Source of the DNA: Iris pallida
Lineage: Eukaryota > Streptophyta > Magnoliopsida > Asparagales > Iridaceae
DNA: 64,000 nucleotides
Direction: 5' to 3'
Assembly: GCA_029216955.1 (NCBI GenBank)
Contig: JANAVB010044018.1
Span: 3,071,359 to 3,135,358, forward strand
The notes below the pieces were generated by a model. That model was not told where the DNA came from and ran no database searches. It saw nothing but the letters and a program-made list of their open reading frames with translations. Made by a program: the position numbers and the translations under genes. Positions within the stretch are counted from its first letter, which is position 1. Each line of letters starts with the position of its first letter. Of the stretch, positions 1 through 14,707 are shown one piece after another.

Positions 1-1606
1 ACGGCTTCGTGGACGTGTGGGCTTTGACGGAATTCAAATTGGTCGCGTGTGTGCGACGAATTTGATGCGTATCCGTCGAAATTCGTCGTATCGGCCTCTG
101 TGCAAATTTCATAATTACATTGTGCAGGCTCGTCAGATTAAGACAAAACTTGTACCAATAGGACCGTATCGGTTTTCTGGTCCTGTATGCCAAGTTTGGT
201 CTGATTCTGAGACAGTTGATCAGATCGGCGTTTCGTGGGCCCCACGATCCGATTCAATGGGCGATTTTGTGTACGGCCCACCGGAATCCAAAATTGGACA
301 TATCGTTGGGTTCGTATCATCAAACCGGATCCGTAGACATGAAGTTTGACGACTTTAGAGACCATTGACTCTGGCACGCATTTCGGTACAAAACGGGTCC
401 AACGGCGGACATCATTTTGGCCCAAAATTACCGTTTTGCTCCTGTGTCCAGAATTGGACTTAAGGACAGATAATCCTAGCTAATTTGACTATTCTGAGAA
501 TCTTGGCAATATCTGTTTCAGCTTTCGGATATATTTGCGGATTTTGGACTTTATGGCGTACCAGTTGACGGTATCTTATTGGTTCTTCGCGCTACCACCA
601 GGCAACTATACCGTGCCTCCCTCTATAGTTTATTTTCATGCTTATAGTACACCTGTTGTAGTATGTTATCTTTAGTTACCTTAATTGTTATAGATTTATA
701 TGATATCGCATTTACCAATTTATTGTCTTGCTTATATATTAGTATTTCATGACTTGATAGTGTAGTTATACCAGGCTTGTTTACGTCATGGATCATGCTA
801 GAGTTGTCCTTACCTGTGTCATGATTGAGTTGTACTGTGTCTTCACCTGTATCTTGACTGAGTCGTTTCTGCAATTATGTGTGGATGAACTGCTATTCCT
901 TTGTCTTTCCCACAACCTGCGAGTCCACACACGGGGCGAGGGTTGTCCTTTGCACCTGCGAGTCCACACACGAGGCGAGGGTGACTTGTCTTGAAACTGA
1001 CCTGCAAGTCCACATTCGGGGCGAGGTTTGGTATTTCATTGATCTTCCAGCAGTTCATTTATGCATACTTGATCTTGTATCCGTGTTTATAGCTACCTGT
1101 CAGTAGCCACGTGTCAGTCTCATGTCTAGTTCCTGTTTATACCCTGGTTATATTATTTTATGATTAAACTATTAGATAGGCATGTTTTATGTATCTTGCT
1201 AGTCCTGTGAGGACCTGATGATCTCTTCAGGTTTAGCGACTGCATGGAGTTAGTTAGAAGAGCGGGATGGTAGAGGATTGCGATGCATGATACAGGTATT
1301 TGCTTGTAATATTTCTTTATTATCCTCTCGTGCTTTATATTCTGTACTATGATATATTCTGCTTATTTTATTGACTCATATCATTCTTGGAGTCTAATCG
1401 AACAATATGCTAATAGGCTACAGACCATGACCCATACTTGTTCATTCTTATTTTATATGATTCCTGTGGATTGAGATATAGTTTAGATTAGATGTGATAC
1501 CATGACCTTGACAGCTTATACGTACTCGAGTTGGGCTGGAGTCCGCTTGATACGTAGCTGGCTTGCTCACGAGCTCGCGTCCGAAAACCGGGTGCGGGTC
1601 GTGACA
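1..1606 (+). repeat. LTR of a chromovirus-like element, 5' end outside window
   Basis: This is an LTR read in plus orientation, entering from the left edge and ending at GGGTGCGGGTCGTGACA. Its first 470 bases match, at lower identity, segments at 55245-55745 (plus) and, reversed, 5160-5655, 12895-13395 and 25715-26210, all inside other LTRs. Three copies of a GAGTCCACAC...GGCGAGG box lie at 919-1030. It interrupts a minus-strand Tat-like Gag frame that resumes at 1607, so it is inserted in that element, either as a solo LTR or as the 3' LTR of an element to the left. The left half of any target duplication is outside the window. Confidence 0.75.
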
Positions 1607-3809
1607 CCAAGAAATAGAGTTTTCTTTAATATTTTATCGAAGCGAACTGGCTGTTTTTCTTTGTCGGCCGATATTGGCTTGGGAGGAGGCGGTTCACTGG
1701 AGGCGATAAAACTGATGGAACATTGACATCATGCAGAGAAGCTGATGGAGGAGCATCAGAACATGGAGTAGGGAACTCTTGACCTTCTGAATAGTCTCTA
1801 TGGTAGAGTCTCATAGATTTGGTACCGGTTAGGGCTTCTTCTTCTGAAGCTTGTGCGAAGGAAACCATGTTGCAATCCTTCATCCGAGCCTTTCCTTTGG
1901 AAAGCTTCCTTTGACAAGATAAAAAGTTTATCCAAAACCCCAAGCCAATACGAGATTGAATGTGTTGAAGGTGTAGGGAAGGAGGTATAGGAGATCCTCT
2001 TCCATGGTTCAAGCCAGGGTTTTTTGCAGGTCATATCCCATCTTCGTCATTAGTTGCCGGGACTGTTGACTATATAAATTGAAGGCTGGTCGGTAACTAG
2101 TCTCTGGCTTCGGCAACGTCATCGCAGAAGAAGAAGAAGAACTTGCTGCCGAGATGAAGGTTGAAATTAAAGGTGGAAGATGGTGATCACCCAATAAAGT
2201 CATGTGACATGTATTTGGTTGCTTTTTTGGATTTTGTGGACGAAGAAGGTGTTTCAAAGTCAGCCATCAAATCAGGATGGATCCACATATTTTCTCCTTA
2301 TCAGTTGACAGAGGAATAAGACTATCACTTCGTGCGGACGGGAGATTGACAATCTCCAAAGTAGCTTTCGGGATAAGAATGATTCCATCATATACAAGTT
2401 GAGCAGGAAAGTCACCAAACTGTAGAGAAACAATATTAGCAGTCATAGTCTTCTCGTCCTGCTGAAGAGTGATTACGACGACTTTAATCATCTCTTGAAT
2501 CTTTCCTTTGAGCACACAGCATGGTCGAGTCGGGTGTCCAATGAACCTGTGATACACACAATATTTAGGATGATCAGTTTTACCTACTTCCTCTATCCGG
2601 TTTGCGTCAGGCAGTTGAAGTTTATTGCTCTTGATCAAGCATTCGAAGATGCTCATGACATCATCCTCGTTGAAGGAGTATTCTTCCTTCGAACATGGTG
2701 CCCTCTGTGGTGGTGCCAACGTAGTAGGTATTGATTGACCTATGTTGACGGCTAGAGTTTCTTTGCCTTTAACATTGATGGCCAGAGCCTCTTTACCTTT
2801 ATGGTTATTCTGACGGCCACCACTGTTGGATGCATAATGTTCATCTTTGTCGAGGTAGGCATCTGGATGCCTAATTGCTTGAACTTTTCAGCACTCTCTT
2901 CGGCTGCTCTAGCGTTCACAATAAAGGAAGGCCAGTCCTGGAACTGCGTGGATCCAGTCCACATGCTGACTATAGGCAACAAATTTGATTTGCATGTGAC
3001 TGTAGTCAGAGCATTTAGAGTTCCCAGAGGCATTTTGAGTGCCTCACGGCGGAAGCGTTCAATAAAACATTCAGCAGTTTCATTAGGCCGCTGTTTAATC
3101 TTGATGAGGGCTGACATAGTCATGTCATTTGTTTCTTTATAAAATCGTTCTAGAAAAATTTGTTTGAACCCAACAAAGGAAGTTATGCAACCATCTGGTA
3201 AACTGTGATACCAGTCATAAGCCGCACCAGCTAAACATCAAACAAATACCTTAGTGAGTAGAGCATCGTTTGGCTGAAGTTAATCAGTCATTACCTCGAA
3301 GTGCTTGAGGTACTGGCTTAGGGATGTATTGCCATCAAACAACATAATGGTAGGAGATTTGTATTTGGGTGGAAACTGGACTTCTTTCTACTTTATAGGA
3401 TAAGGTTGTTTGATCCTAAGCTTCTGTAGGCCATCTTTCTGTTTGAAGGCTTCGAACTGATTGCGTAGAAGCTTCACTGCCTCAATAGTGTCCCCTGATG
3501 CTTGATGAACAGTGGACTAATTTTGTATGTTAGGAGGAGTGACTGCATGATATGCACCAACTCAGCACCAGAAAGACTCAGAGTTGGTACCGTAGCATTG
3601 TAAGGAGATTGTACCCCCTGACCAGCATTGGTGGGAGCAGATGCCGCTAGCTGTTCTTGGGTTGGAATTAGATTCGCAACCGGTGGATCAATGTGTCATG
3701 CCACGATTATAGCATACATGCTTGCCATCATTTCAGCCATGTTTTTCACGCTAGCCTCTAAAGAGGTGATTCTTTGCTCCTGACTACCGGAGCTAGATGC
3801 ATCTTATTC
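1607..3809 (-). pseudogene. Tat/Ogre-like Gag, 3' portion (broken)
   Basis: Decayed Gag of a Tat/Ogre-type Ty3/gypsy element. Reading leftwards there is a coiled-coil-like start (SLEASVKNMAEMMASMYA), then a retrotransposon Gag core (YDWYHSLPDG, then FLERFY and ECFIERFRREALKMP), then a CX2HX4HX4C-type knuckle (KYCVYHRFIGHPTRPC), a linker and a glycine-rich segment (KMGYDLQK...GRGSP) like that preceding protease in Tat elements. Several stops and frame changes disable it. The frame ends at 1607 where the neighbouring LTR is inserted, and its 5' part is displaced to 14708-16404 by element A. The stretch 1612-2290 is an inverted copy of 16426-17130. Confidence 0.8.
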
Positions 3810-3814
3810 TTCGT
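3810..3814. repeat. Target site duplication TTCGT, left copy
   Basis: TTCGT directly precedes the LTR start TGTAACGCCCC at 3815. The same five bases follow the LTR end GGGTTTACA at 14702. A perfect 5-bp duplication is the expected Ty3/gypsy integration signature. Confidence 0.9.
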
Positions 3815-6235
3815 TGTAACGCCCCAGTCCAAAATACTTAGGACTGAGTATGTAGACATGCCAGTTGCACATATATGAAGAATACTCTAATATATGAATC
3901 CTCGTATACGTACATAAGCTGCATATATAAAATAATCACATGCCAGAATGTAATAATAGTAATCTAATCTCATCACAACTCAACACAGAAGATATAAGAG
4001 TCCAAATAAATAATGTAGCAAAGAGATAGTCGGGTGGACATACCCACTCCAAACAGCTATAAAAAATAGTCTCAAATGATCGGAGTCCAACCTCCGCAAA
4101 ATAGAAAGAAAAGAGATTTAAAAGATGTCCACTAAATGTCTAAATAAATAAATAGACTAGAACTCAGCAGGAGATGCCTCGTCATCAATGTATGAAGGAT
4201 CCAGTGCCGCTCCGTACTCCTACGGGAAATCGTCTAATCCTGGAGAGATAACCAGGTCCTCAGAGGGACGTAACAAGATACAAGAAGACACTATGCCATA
4301 TAAACTGTGATATATAATAGAGAGTAAAAGGGAATCCATGCAATAGGGTTCTAACCATTTTACTATGAATATGTAGTTGAGATACAATCCTTCGACGCAT
4401 GAGCCATGGCTGATAATAGGATCCGGTATAGTCCCCTCTCGGGCACCAGTGACCAAGCGCATAACGTTCAAAAACGTTAGTAGCCGACCAGAATAGATAA
4501 TCATACCCGTATCTCCAGCAGAGCTTCCGGGTTACAAGGGAAAGTGTAATAGAAGCCCATACGTCAGATATTGTTTCTTCCACCCAATGCCTAGTAGTGT
4601 CATCTCCATGACTAATATGAACCTCTACTAACTGCCATGTCTTCTAGTATGCAATTCTATTTGGCAATTACTCTTATCCATCGCACGCCTCAGACGTATC
4701 GGTGGCCAGCCGACTACGCGAGTACGTGTCCTACATGTGACTCACAACACGTGATAAAGCAAGTGTCAAGGCCGTATGAGATATACCAATACCTCATCAT
4801 CAATGGGTGGTCACTTGGCTAAGTCAATGCAAGAGAAATAACAAAAATAAGTAAAAATGACCGATATAGTCGCTTGCACCCAAGTGGGACTTGGATGTAC
4901 AGTGATATAATACTAACAACAAATAAGTAATACTCAATATAAATAACTGAAAATAAGAATAAGTAAATCACAGAGTATGGTGGCAAGGTATCTTGCTTGG
5001 CAGTGTGGGAATAACAACTCCAAGCAATGAATCACGTCAATAATGAATCTCAAAATCCACGAATGGCTCCGTAAAACAAGCATCAAGAACATTCCCAGTG
5101 TAAAAGATATATCTAGAAAACTCCTGTACAAAAGTCAGATTTTAGAACAGGGGCAAAATCGTAATTTTGGGTCAAAATGATGTCCGTCGTTGGACCCATT
5201 TTGCACCAAAATATGTGCCAATGTTTATGGTCTCTAAATTCATCAAACTACATGTCTACGGGTCCGGTTTGAGGTGACATACCCAACCGTATGTCCAAAC
5301 TTGGATTTCGACAGGCCGTGTACAATTTTTCCCATTGGATCAGGTCGCAGGCCCGCCAAATAGGCGTTCCAGTCGACCTTGTCAGAATCGGACCAAACTT
5401 GGCACACAAGACCAAAATTTCAATACGGTCCTGCTGGCATAAGTTTCGTCTCGATACGACGAACGTACACGAAGTTATGGCCAAGTTTGCAGAAGGTCGA
5501 TACGAGGGTATCTCGACGGATACGTACTGATTTCGTCGCGCACGCGCAACAAAATTGAGTTCCGTCAGTTCCCACACGCCGACAACATCCATACACGCCT
5601 TTCGATGCTTATGGGTTGCGACCATTTCGCCCAGTTTGTCAGGGCGCACGCCGTATCGTGAAGAATTTCCTAAAGTTCATAGTTTTAAAAACTGATTTTT
5701 CTTAGTTTTCAACAGTAAATAATTTTCTGTGAAATAGATGAAAAATAAATCTATTAGAAGGGTTTCGATCTCCTATATGTTGTCTATAATCATGTTCAAC
5801 TACTTTTTGAAAAATCCTAATGGTGGGTTCAAAATTTCTCTTCCAATTAGAGGGTTGGGACTGAATTATTACTCTGTTCTTGAACAAGTTTTGCTCGACT
5901 TTGAGTCGAGTTATTGATCAACCTAGAGAGTTATAACAAATTCCCTTTAAAGTGGTTTGAAGAGGGATATAAGGGCTTTCTAAAGGACTTTATGAATTGG
6001 AAAATTATGGAAAGTACATGAAGAACTCGGGTCGAGAAGGGGGTACCTGAGCGGTCGGCTGAAACAGAGTGATCTCTGTTCGAGGTCGGGTTTGGCTTCC
6101 TCGCGGTGGTGCGGCAGCCAACGGTGGTGCGCAGGCTGCCGGGACGGGGCGCATGGGTGCTGGGGTTCCTTTGGAGGTGTCGAACATAAGAGTGTTTGAG
6201 GAAAAGTTGGGAAGATTTCCTTTCTATCTACTCGA

Positions 6236-6254
6236 GTAGTATATATATACCCGT
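6236..6254 (-). promoter_or_regulatory. TATA box of element A 3' LTR
   Basis: On the minus strand GGGTATATATATACTACTCG lies just upstream of a GC-richer, pyrimidine-rich stretch (6060-6220), the usual layout of a plant LTR promoter. The right LTR has the same arrangement near 13955-13980. Start site inferred about 30 bases downstream. Confidence 0.55.
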
Positions 6255-6648
6255 ATTTTTCTAAACCTATTCTTGGTAGGTTTTGGATTCAAATTCCTAG
6301 AGTTATAATCCGAATCTAGGAGAGAATCCTAAGTTGATAGCCTAGGATTTTAATTCGTAACGAATTGATTCAACTTGAGCAATATTTGGTTATCGCAAAG
6401 AAGAGATTTTTTTTTCTCCTTTGCAAGTTCGATCGGGAGAAATGCAGTACTGTCTAATGAATAGTACTGCTGGGTTTTATTCTTTTTTCTCTAATATATA
6501 AATATTTATATGTATATACATACATGCATACATGTCCAAATAAATTCAAATAAAATCTTAAAAATCAAGAAAATATTTTCTAAAATATCCAATAAATAAC
6601 CTTATCTGAATTACCTACTTCATATATTTTTTTACCTACTTCATATAA

Positions 6649-6673
6649 ATATATATATATATATATTTTTTTT

Positions 6674-6742
<69 letters not shown>
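6649..6742. repeat. (AT)n microsatellite at a deletion junction
   Basis: Nearly pure AT dinucleotides, interrupted by a short T-run. Integrase sequence of element A stops at its right edge and LTR sequence begins at its left edge. Confidence 0.95.
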
Positions 6743-6745
<3 letters not shown>

Positions 6746-6748
<3 letters not shown>

Positions 6749-8129
6749 TGGTATAGGTTGATTCTACAACACCTTCACCCGGTGATCGAGGACACCTGTC
6801 GGTTGCTCTTGGTACGACAAGCTCGGACCAAAGGTGATTTCGGAGTGATCAAGCACATGACTGTTGTTTGCCACGTACCTCCTCAGCTGAGATACTTGAA
6901 ATACGTCATGTACTCCCTCTAACGACGGTGGCAATACCAATCTGTAGGCAACCTCTCCAACATGTTCCAAGACATCGAAAGGGCCGATGTATCTTGGACT
7001 CAACTTGCCACGTCCTCCGAATCGAATCGTACCTATAGTGGGTGATATCTTCAAGAAAATATGGTCACCTTCCTTGAACTCCGAAGGTCGATGACGATTA
7101 TCGGTCTACTGCTTCTGACGATCCTGTGCTGCTTGCACCTGTATCTTCTTCACTTTCTCCACTGTGCTCAAAACTAACTCGGGACCCAGTATCTGTCTCT
7201 CTTCTATGTCGCTCCAAGAAATAGGGGATCGATACTTCCTTCCATACAATGCTTCAAACGGAGCCATCTGAATGCTCGTTTGATAGCTATTGTTGTAGAA
7301 AAACTCTATAAGATGAAGGTGGTCTTCCTATGATCCGCCGAAATCAAGCATACACGCTCTCAACATATCCTCTAGCGTCTGAATCGTACGCTCTGACTGG
7401 CCGTCTGTCTGCAGATGGTATGCCGTGCTAAACTTCAAACGCATACCCAAACTGTCTTGCATACTTCTCCAAAAGTGTGAGGTGAACCTTGAGTCACAGT
7501 CCGACACGATGCTAACTGGTACACCATGTAGCTTCACTATTTGCTTGATGTACATATCCGCCAAAACTTATGTGGATTGTTCCACTCTGAAAGGTAAGAA
7601 ATGGAATGACTTGGTAAGCCTATCAACAATCATCCATACCGCATGTCGTCCACTAGGACTCTGAGGAAATCCTGTGACAAAATCCATAGTAATGTGCTCC
7701 CACTTCTACTCGGGAATGGGTAGCGGCTGCAGTTATCCGAACGTCCTCTGGTGCTTGGCCTTCACTTGTTGGCATACCAAATACTTGGCCATGAAATGAG
7801 CTATCTCCTGCTTTATTTCGTTCCCCCAATAATACCGTCATAAGTCCCGGTACATCTTAGTTTCTCTGGGATGAATAAAGTAAGTCGAACTGTGTACTTC
7901 CGCCATCAACTCCTGCCGTAGCTCTCCATTAGGAACATAAATACGATCCCCACATCGCAATATCCCATAGGGATGAATCCTTAATCCCGTATGCTCTCCT
8001 GCTTCAGCCCTCTCTCTAAGCCGTCGAAATCTAGCATCCGTGGTCAATGCCGCCTTGATCCTCTGTACTAGCAACGATTGCACTTGGAGATTGGCTAATA
8101 TGCTATCGCTTTAGAAAATACTACCTCAA
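6746..8129 (-). pseudogene. Element A integrase, chromodomain lost
   Basis: Integrase of element A, which would insert the cDNA into the host chromosome. Visible parts, in order: the zinc-binding region around 7838-8083 (HPRETKMYRDL), the catalytic core with SDCDSRF (7500-7510) and the [16 protein letters not shown] stretch holding the catalytic Glu, a C-terminal GPF-type region (KLSPRYIGPFDVLEHV) and QVSQLRRYV. The frame changes at least twice and there are in-frame stops. A chromodomain should follow VLDHRVKVL, but the reading enters an (AT)n tract after a few residues, so the chromodomain and polypurine tract are gone. Confidence 0.85.
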
Positions 8130-10170
8130 TACCAAGCTGCTGCAAATCTCTAATCAACTCTCTCTGTGTGGTCAAGAAATGAGCCATGGGCTTACAGCTT
8201 AATGCGTCTGCCACCACATTAGCCTTGCACGGATGATAATGCAGCTCGATCTAGTAATCTTTCATCAACTCCAACCAACGTCGTTGTCGCATATTCAACT
8301 CTTTTTGTGTGAACACGTACTTAAGGCTCTTATGATCAGTGTAGATATCTACCTTCTCGCCGTACAAGTAGTGTCTCTATAGCTTCAAAGCAAAGATAGA
8401 TCGTGGGTTAGATAATTCTTCTCGTGCACCCTCAACTGTCTCGATGCATATGCTACTACGTGACAATGATGCATCAATACGCATCTTAATCCCTTCCCGG
8501 ATGCATCACTGCATATCACAAATCCTTCCATGCTCGATGGTAGTGTCAAGATAGGTGTTGTGGTCAAGCGCTTCTTTAACTCGTCAAAAGCGGCTTGACA
8601 CTCATCTGTCCATACAAACTCCTGATCCTTGCAAGTTAGTCGAGTCATAGGCCCCACTATTCGAGAGAAATCTTCTATGAACCTTCGGTAATAACATGCA
8701 AGTCCAAGAAAACTTCTCACCTCGGAAGCTGATGTGGGAGCGGGCCATGCTTTGATTGCTGTGATCTTCTCCGGATCTACCGATATGCCGTCTCCCGTGA
8801 CGATATGTCCAAGAAATGATACCTCCTTGAGAAAGAAATTACACTTGCTAAGCTTCGCAAAAAGTTGCTCATTCTTCAAGGTCCCCAAAACAATCCGTAG
8901 ATGCTGCTCATGCTCATCTTAGCTTTTCGAATAAATCAAGATATCATCTATGAAGATGACTACAAATTTGTCCAAGTACTGGTGAAAGATCTTGTTCATT
9001 AAGTTCATGAAAACCGCAAGAGCATTGGTCAAACAGAAAGGCATGACCATGAACTCGTAGTGTCCATATATCGATCGAAATGCCATCTTCGGAATATATT
9101 TCTTCTGAACCTTCAGTTGGTGATAGCCCGATCGTAAGTCGATCTTGGATAATACTTTTGCTCCACTCAGTTGATCGAATAGATCGTCTATGCACGACAA
9201 AGGGTACTTGTTCTTTATCGTAACTGTATTCAAAGCTCTATAGTTGATACACATGCGCATTGTCCCGTCTTTATTAGGTACAAAAAGAATAGGTGCTCCC
9301 CATAGTGACGCACTGGCACGAATAAAGCCTTTCTCCAATAAGTCGTCAATCTGTGTCTTCATCTCTAACAACTCCTTCGGTGCTAGTCGATATACTTGAG
9401 ATGAAATAGGCTCGGCTCCCGGAATAAGCTCAATAGAAAACTCGATGTCTCGGTCAGGCGGCAGTCCCGATAAATCCTTGGGGAATACATCATCGAACTC
9501 AAAGATGACAGGGTGCTGAGGGGTATCTTGCATCATCATGTGAGTCCCTAATGTGGGTGCTTCAATACTCTCTCCTTCCTTCTTGGTGAACTCAAACTCC
9601 GTCGCATTTGGTGGTCTAAAGACTATACTGTCCCTATGGTAGTCTATAAGAGCAAAATGCTGGCTTAGCCAGTCCATTCCAAGAACCACATCGAATATCG
9701 ACATAGGGAATACAAGAAGTCGTACCTTCATCTCTCTACCACATATCACTACAGGACAGTCTACAAACACCACTAACAGGTACAACTCCTCCTCCAGTGA
9801 GGATTATAATAATCTTAGATAAGGGTGTGATGGAAATGCTGTGTCTAGTGGCAAAACTAGTGGCTATGAATGAATGAGTGGCTCCTGTGTCAAACAAAGT
9901 AATGGCAGGAAACGAAGCAACTAAAACCATACATGCTATGACCTCTGCCTCTGTCTCTATGTCCTCAACAACAAACGAGAATGTATGCCCATAATTCTGT
10001 CCAGGGCCCTGAGCTCTGGCCTTGTTGTACTGTATGCCTTGAGGAGGCAATGGTGGCGAGGTGCTCCTGCTGCAGGTTGTGGTGTTGGAAGTGCTGGGAC
10101 CGTAGGCCTCAAGGCCTGATGTGCATGTACTAGTGCCTGCTGTTTGGGATAATCTTTGGCCTAGTACTGT
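8130..10170 (-). pseudogene. Element A protease-RT-RNase H
   Basis: Pol core of element A. Protease has an intact catalytic triplet context (LFDTGATHSF) and the flap-side motif [13 protein letters not shown] shows [24 protein letters not shown] and an intact active site [10 protein letters not shown] near 8940. A stop follows immediately at about 8919, then RT thumb sequence resumes ([18 protein letters not shown]). RNase H shows SDASGKG and [13 protein letters not shown], then a stop, with [10 protein letters not shown] beyond it. One substitution breaks the usual PFGLTNAP (here PFCLTNAL). All belong to one ancestral polyprotein; stops and shifts make it non-functional. Confidence 0.9.
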
Positions 10171-11328
10171 CCTGATCCATATCTCATACATAATCCTAGG
10201 CGAAGTTGACAATCATTCCTGATATGACCTAGCTTTCCACAAAAGTTGTAAGTGGGCTTCTGGTAGGGTGTAGTCCTCTGCGGGTACTATCATGTGGGCC
10301 TCCTGATCGGTCCTTCCTGAGCAGCTCGGGATGGTGTAACTGCTGGTGTATGGCGTCTCGATGTCTGCTGCTGCTCCTTGCGCAGAATCTCCTGAGCACG
10401 AGCTTCTTCCAAGATAGCTGAATGGGAGAGTCGAGACTGTATAGTCGTATAAGACTTGATCTCTGGTGTAAGCCCCTGATGGAATCTCCTTGCCTTCTCT
10501 AACTCAGTCGGGATCAGTCTCATACCAAATCTACTCAGGCGATCGACTCTGAGTCATACTCATCAACTGTCATATTTCCTTGCTTCATAAGAAGGAACTG
10601 GTCGTCTAGACCGTCTCGAACATGGATGGAGAAGAGTCTCTCATAGAATAGATCATAGAACTTCTTCCAGGTCATCCCAGCACCTAATCGTCTCTCTTCC
10701 ACCTTCCATTAGTAGTAGGAATTATCCTCTAATAGTAGGTCTACTGCTATCATCTAATCTCGAGATGGCAACTGGGATGCCTTCAGTAGCTTCTCTGTAC
10801 TAATAAGCTATTGTGAAACCTCTAGTGGCTTCTCCGTTCCTCTGAATGCCTTGGGGTTCATGTCTGTAAAGTTTTTGATAGTGCCTTCATAGGGATGCAG
10901 AGCCGGTGCTGGTACTGGTGATGTGGATAGAGGTAGAGGTCTAGCTAATGCTGCCATCATAGTCTTTCTCATCAGCTAAGTCTGTTGCCACTGAGCCTGC
11001 ATCATGGCATACATGAACTGGAAAGTAGGGCTCCCATCAGTCGGTGGTGGAGGTATTTGAGGTCCCGAATATGATAGAAATCGCTGAAGGAATTGTGGTG
11101 GTGGAGGCAGTAGTACATTCCCTTTCGGAGGCACGGTAGTGGTATGCCCAGCCTGGCTGACTGGGGTGCTGCGATCTCTGGGTGCACCATCGTCGGAGTT
11201 GTAGTAGGCTACGACTGTCCTGGCTGGTTTGGTGTCACCGGAGTCATTGGAGGATTCTGTCCCTCTGGGGTAGCCTCTTCACCGGATGTGAGAGCCAAGG
11301 CAAAAGTGCGTCTGCTTCTTAGACTCAT
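10171..11328 (-). pseudogene. Element A Gag (broken)
   Basis: Structural capsid protein of element A. An ATG at 11328 opens MSLRSRRTFALALTSGEEA. The body is broken by several stops and shifts. The C-terminal Gag part is seen as ELEKARRFHQGLTPEI at 10290-10523. The zinc knuckle near 10205-10250 reads YNFCGKLGHIRNDC, in which the first cysteine of the CCHC pattern is a tyrosine. Upstream is the leader with the conserved post-LTR box at 11510-11526. Confidence 0.75.
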
Positions 11329-11509
11329 ACTGTTGGCACGCAGAAAGTAGGATGATATTATGAAGGGTTAGATATGAGGTAATTCAAGTAGTCAATGGAA
11401 ATTTAAAAAGCTTGGAGGTCAAAGGAGGTAGTAGTTCTGGATGAGATACCATTCATATTCCTATATGTTGGCTTGTTGGGCACAGTCATGTAACTCAACA
11501 ATATTTTTG

Positions 11510-11526
11510 GACCTGCATGGGCCACC
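11510..11526 (-). promoter_or_regulatory. Post-LTR conserved box of element A (candidate primer-binding site)
   Basis: On the minus strand GGTGGCCCATGCAGGTC lies about nine bases inside the 5' LTR end. A variant of the same box sits at the same place in elements B (52579-52594) and G (31035-31050) and after the LTR ending at 39272. It is not the tRNA-iMet type site TGGTATCAGAGC present in element C. Whether it primes reverse transcription is inference. Confidence 0.5.
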
Positions 11527-11534
11527 AAAAAAAA

Positions 11535-14702
<3,168 letters not shown>

Positions 14703-14707
14703 TTCGT
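14703..14707. repeat. Target site duplication TTCGT, right copy
   Basis: Matches 3810-3814 exactly and abuts the LTR end at 14702. Confidence 0.9.

Larger units (their letters stand above)
3815..6745 (-). repeat. Element A 3' LTR (left copy, end eroded)
   Basis: Starts TGTAACGCCCC on the plus strand (the LTR 3' end in element sense) and parallels 11535-14702 along most of its length. It holds the shared LTR core at 5160-5655, a GC-rich stretch at 6060-6190 and a minus-strand TATA box near 6238-6252. Its right end dissolves in an AT tract at 6649-6742 and lacks the terminal GGGGTTTACA seen in the other LTR, so the first bases of U3 have been deleted. Confidence 0.9.

Noticed and set aside
6005..6187. 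Proline-rich 60-codon frame in the GC-rich LTR start region as a gene
   Set aside because: The counterpart in the other LTR (13641-14006) has a different frame structure, and the region is the R/U5 part of an LTR; high GC removes stops.
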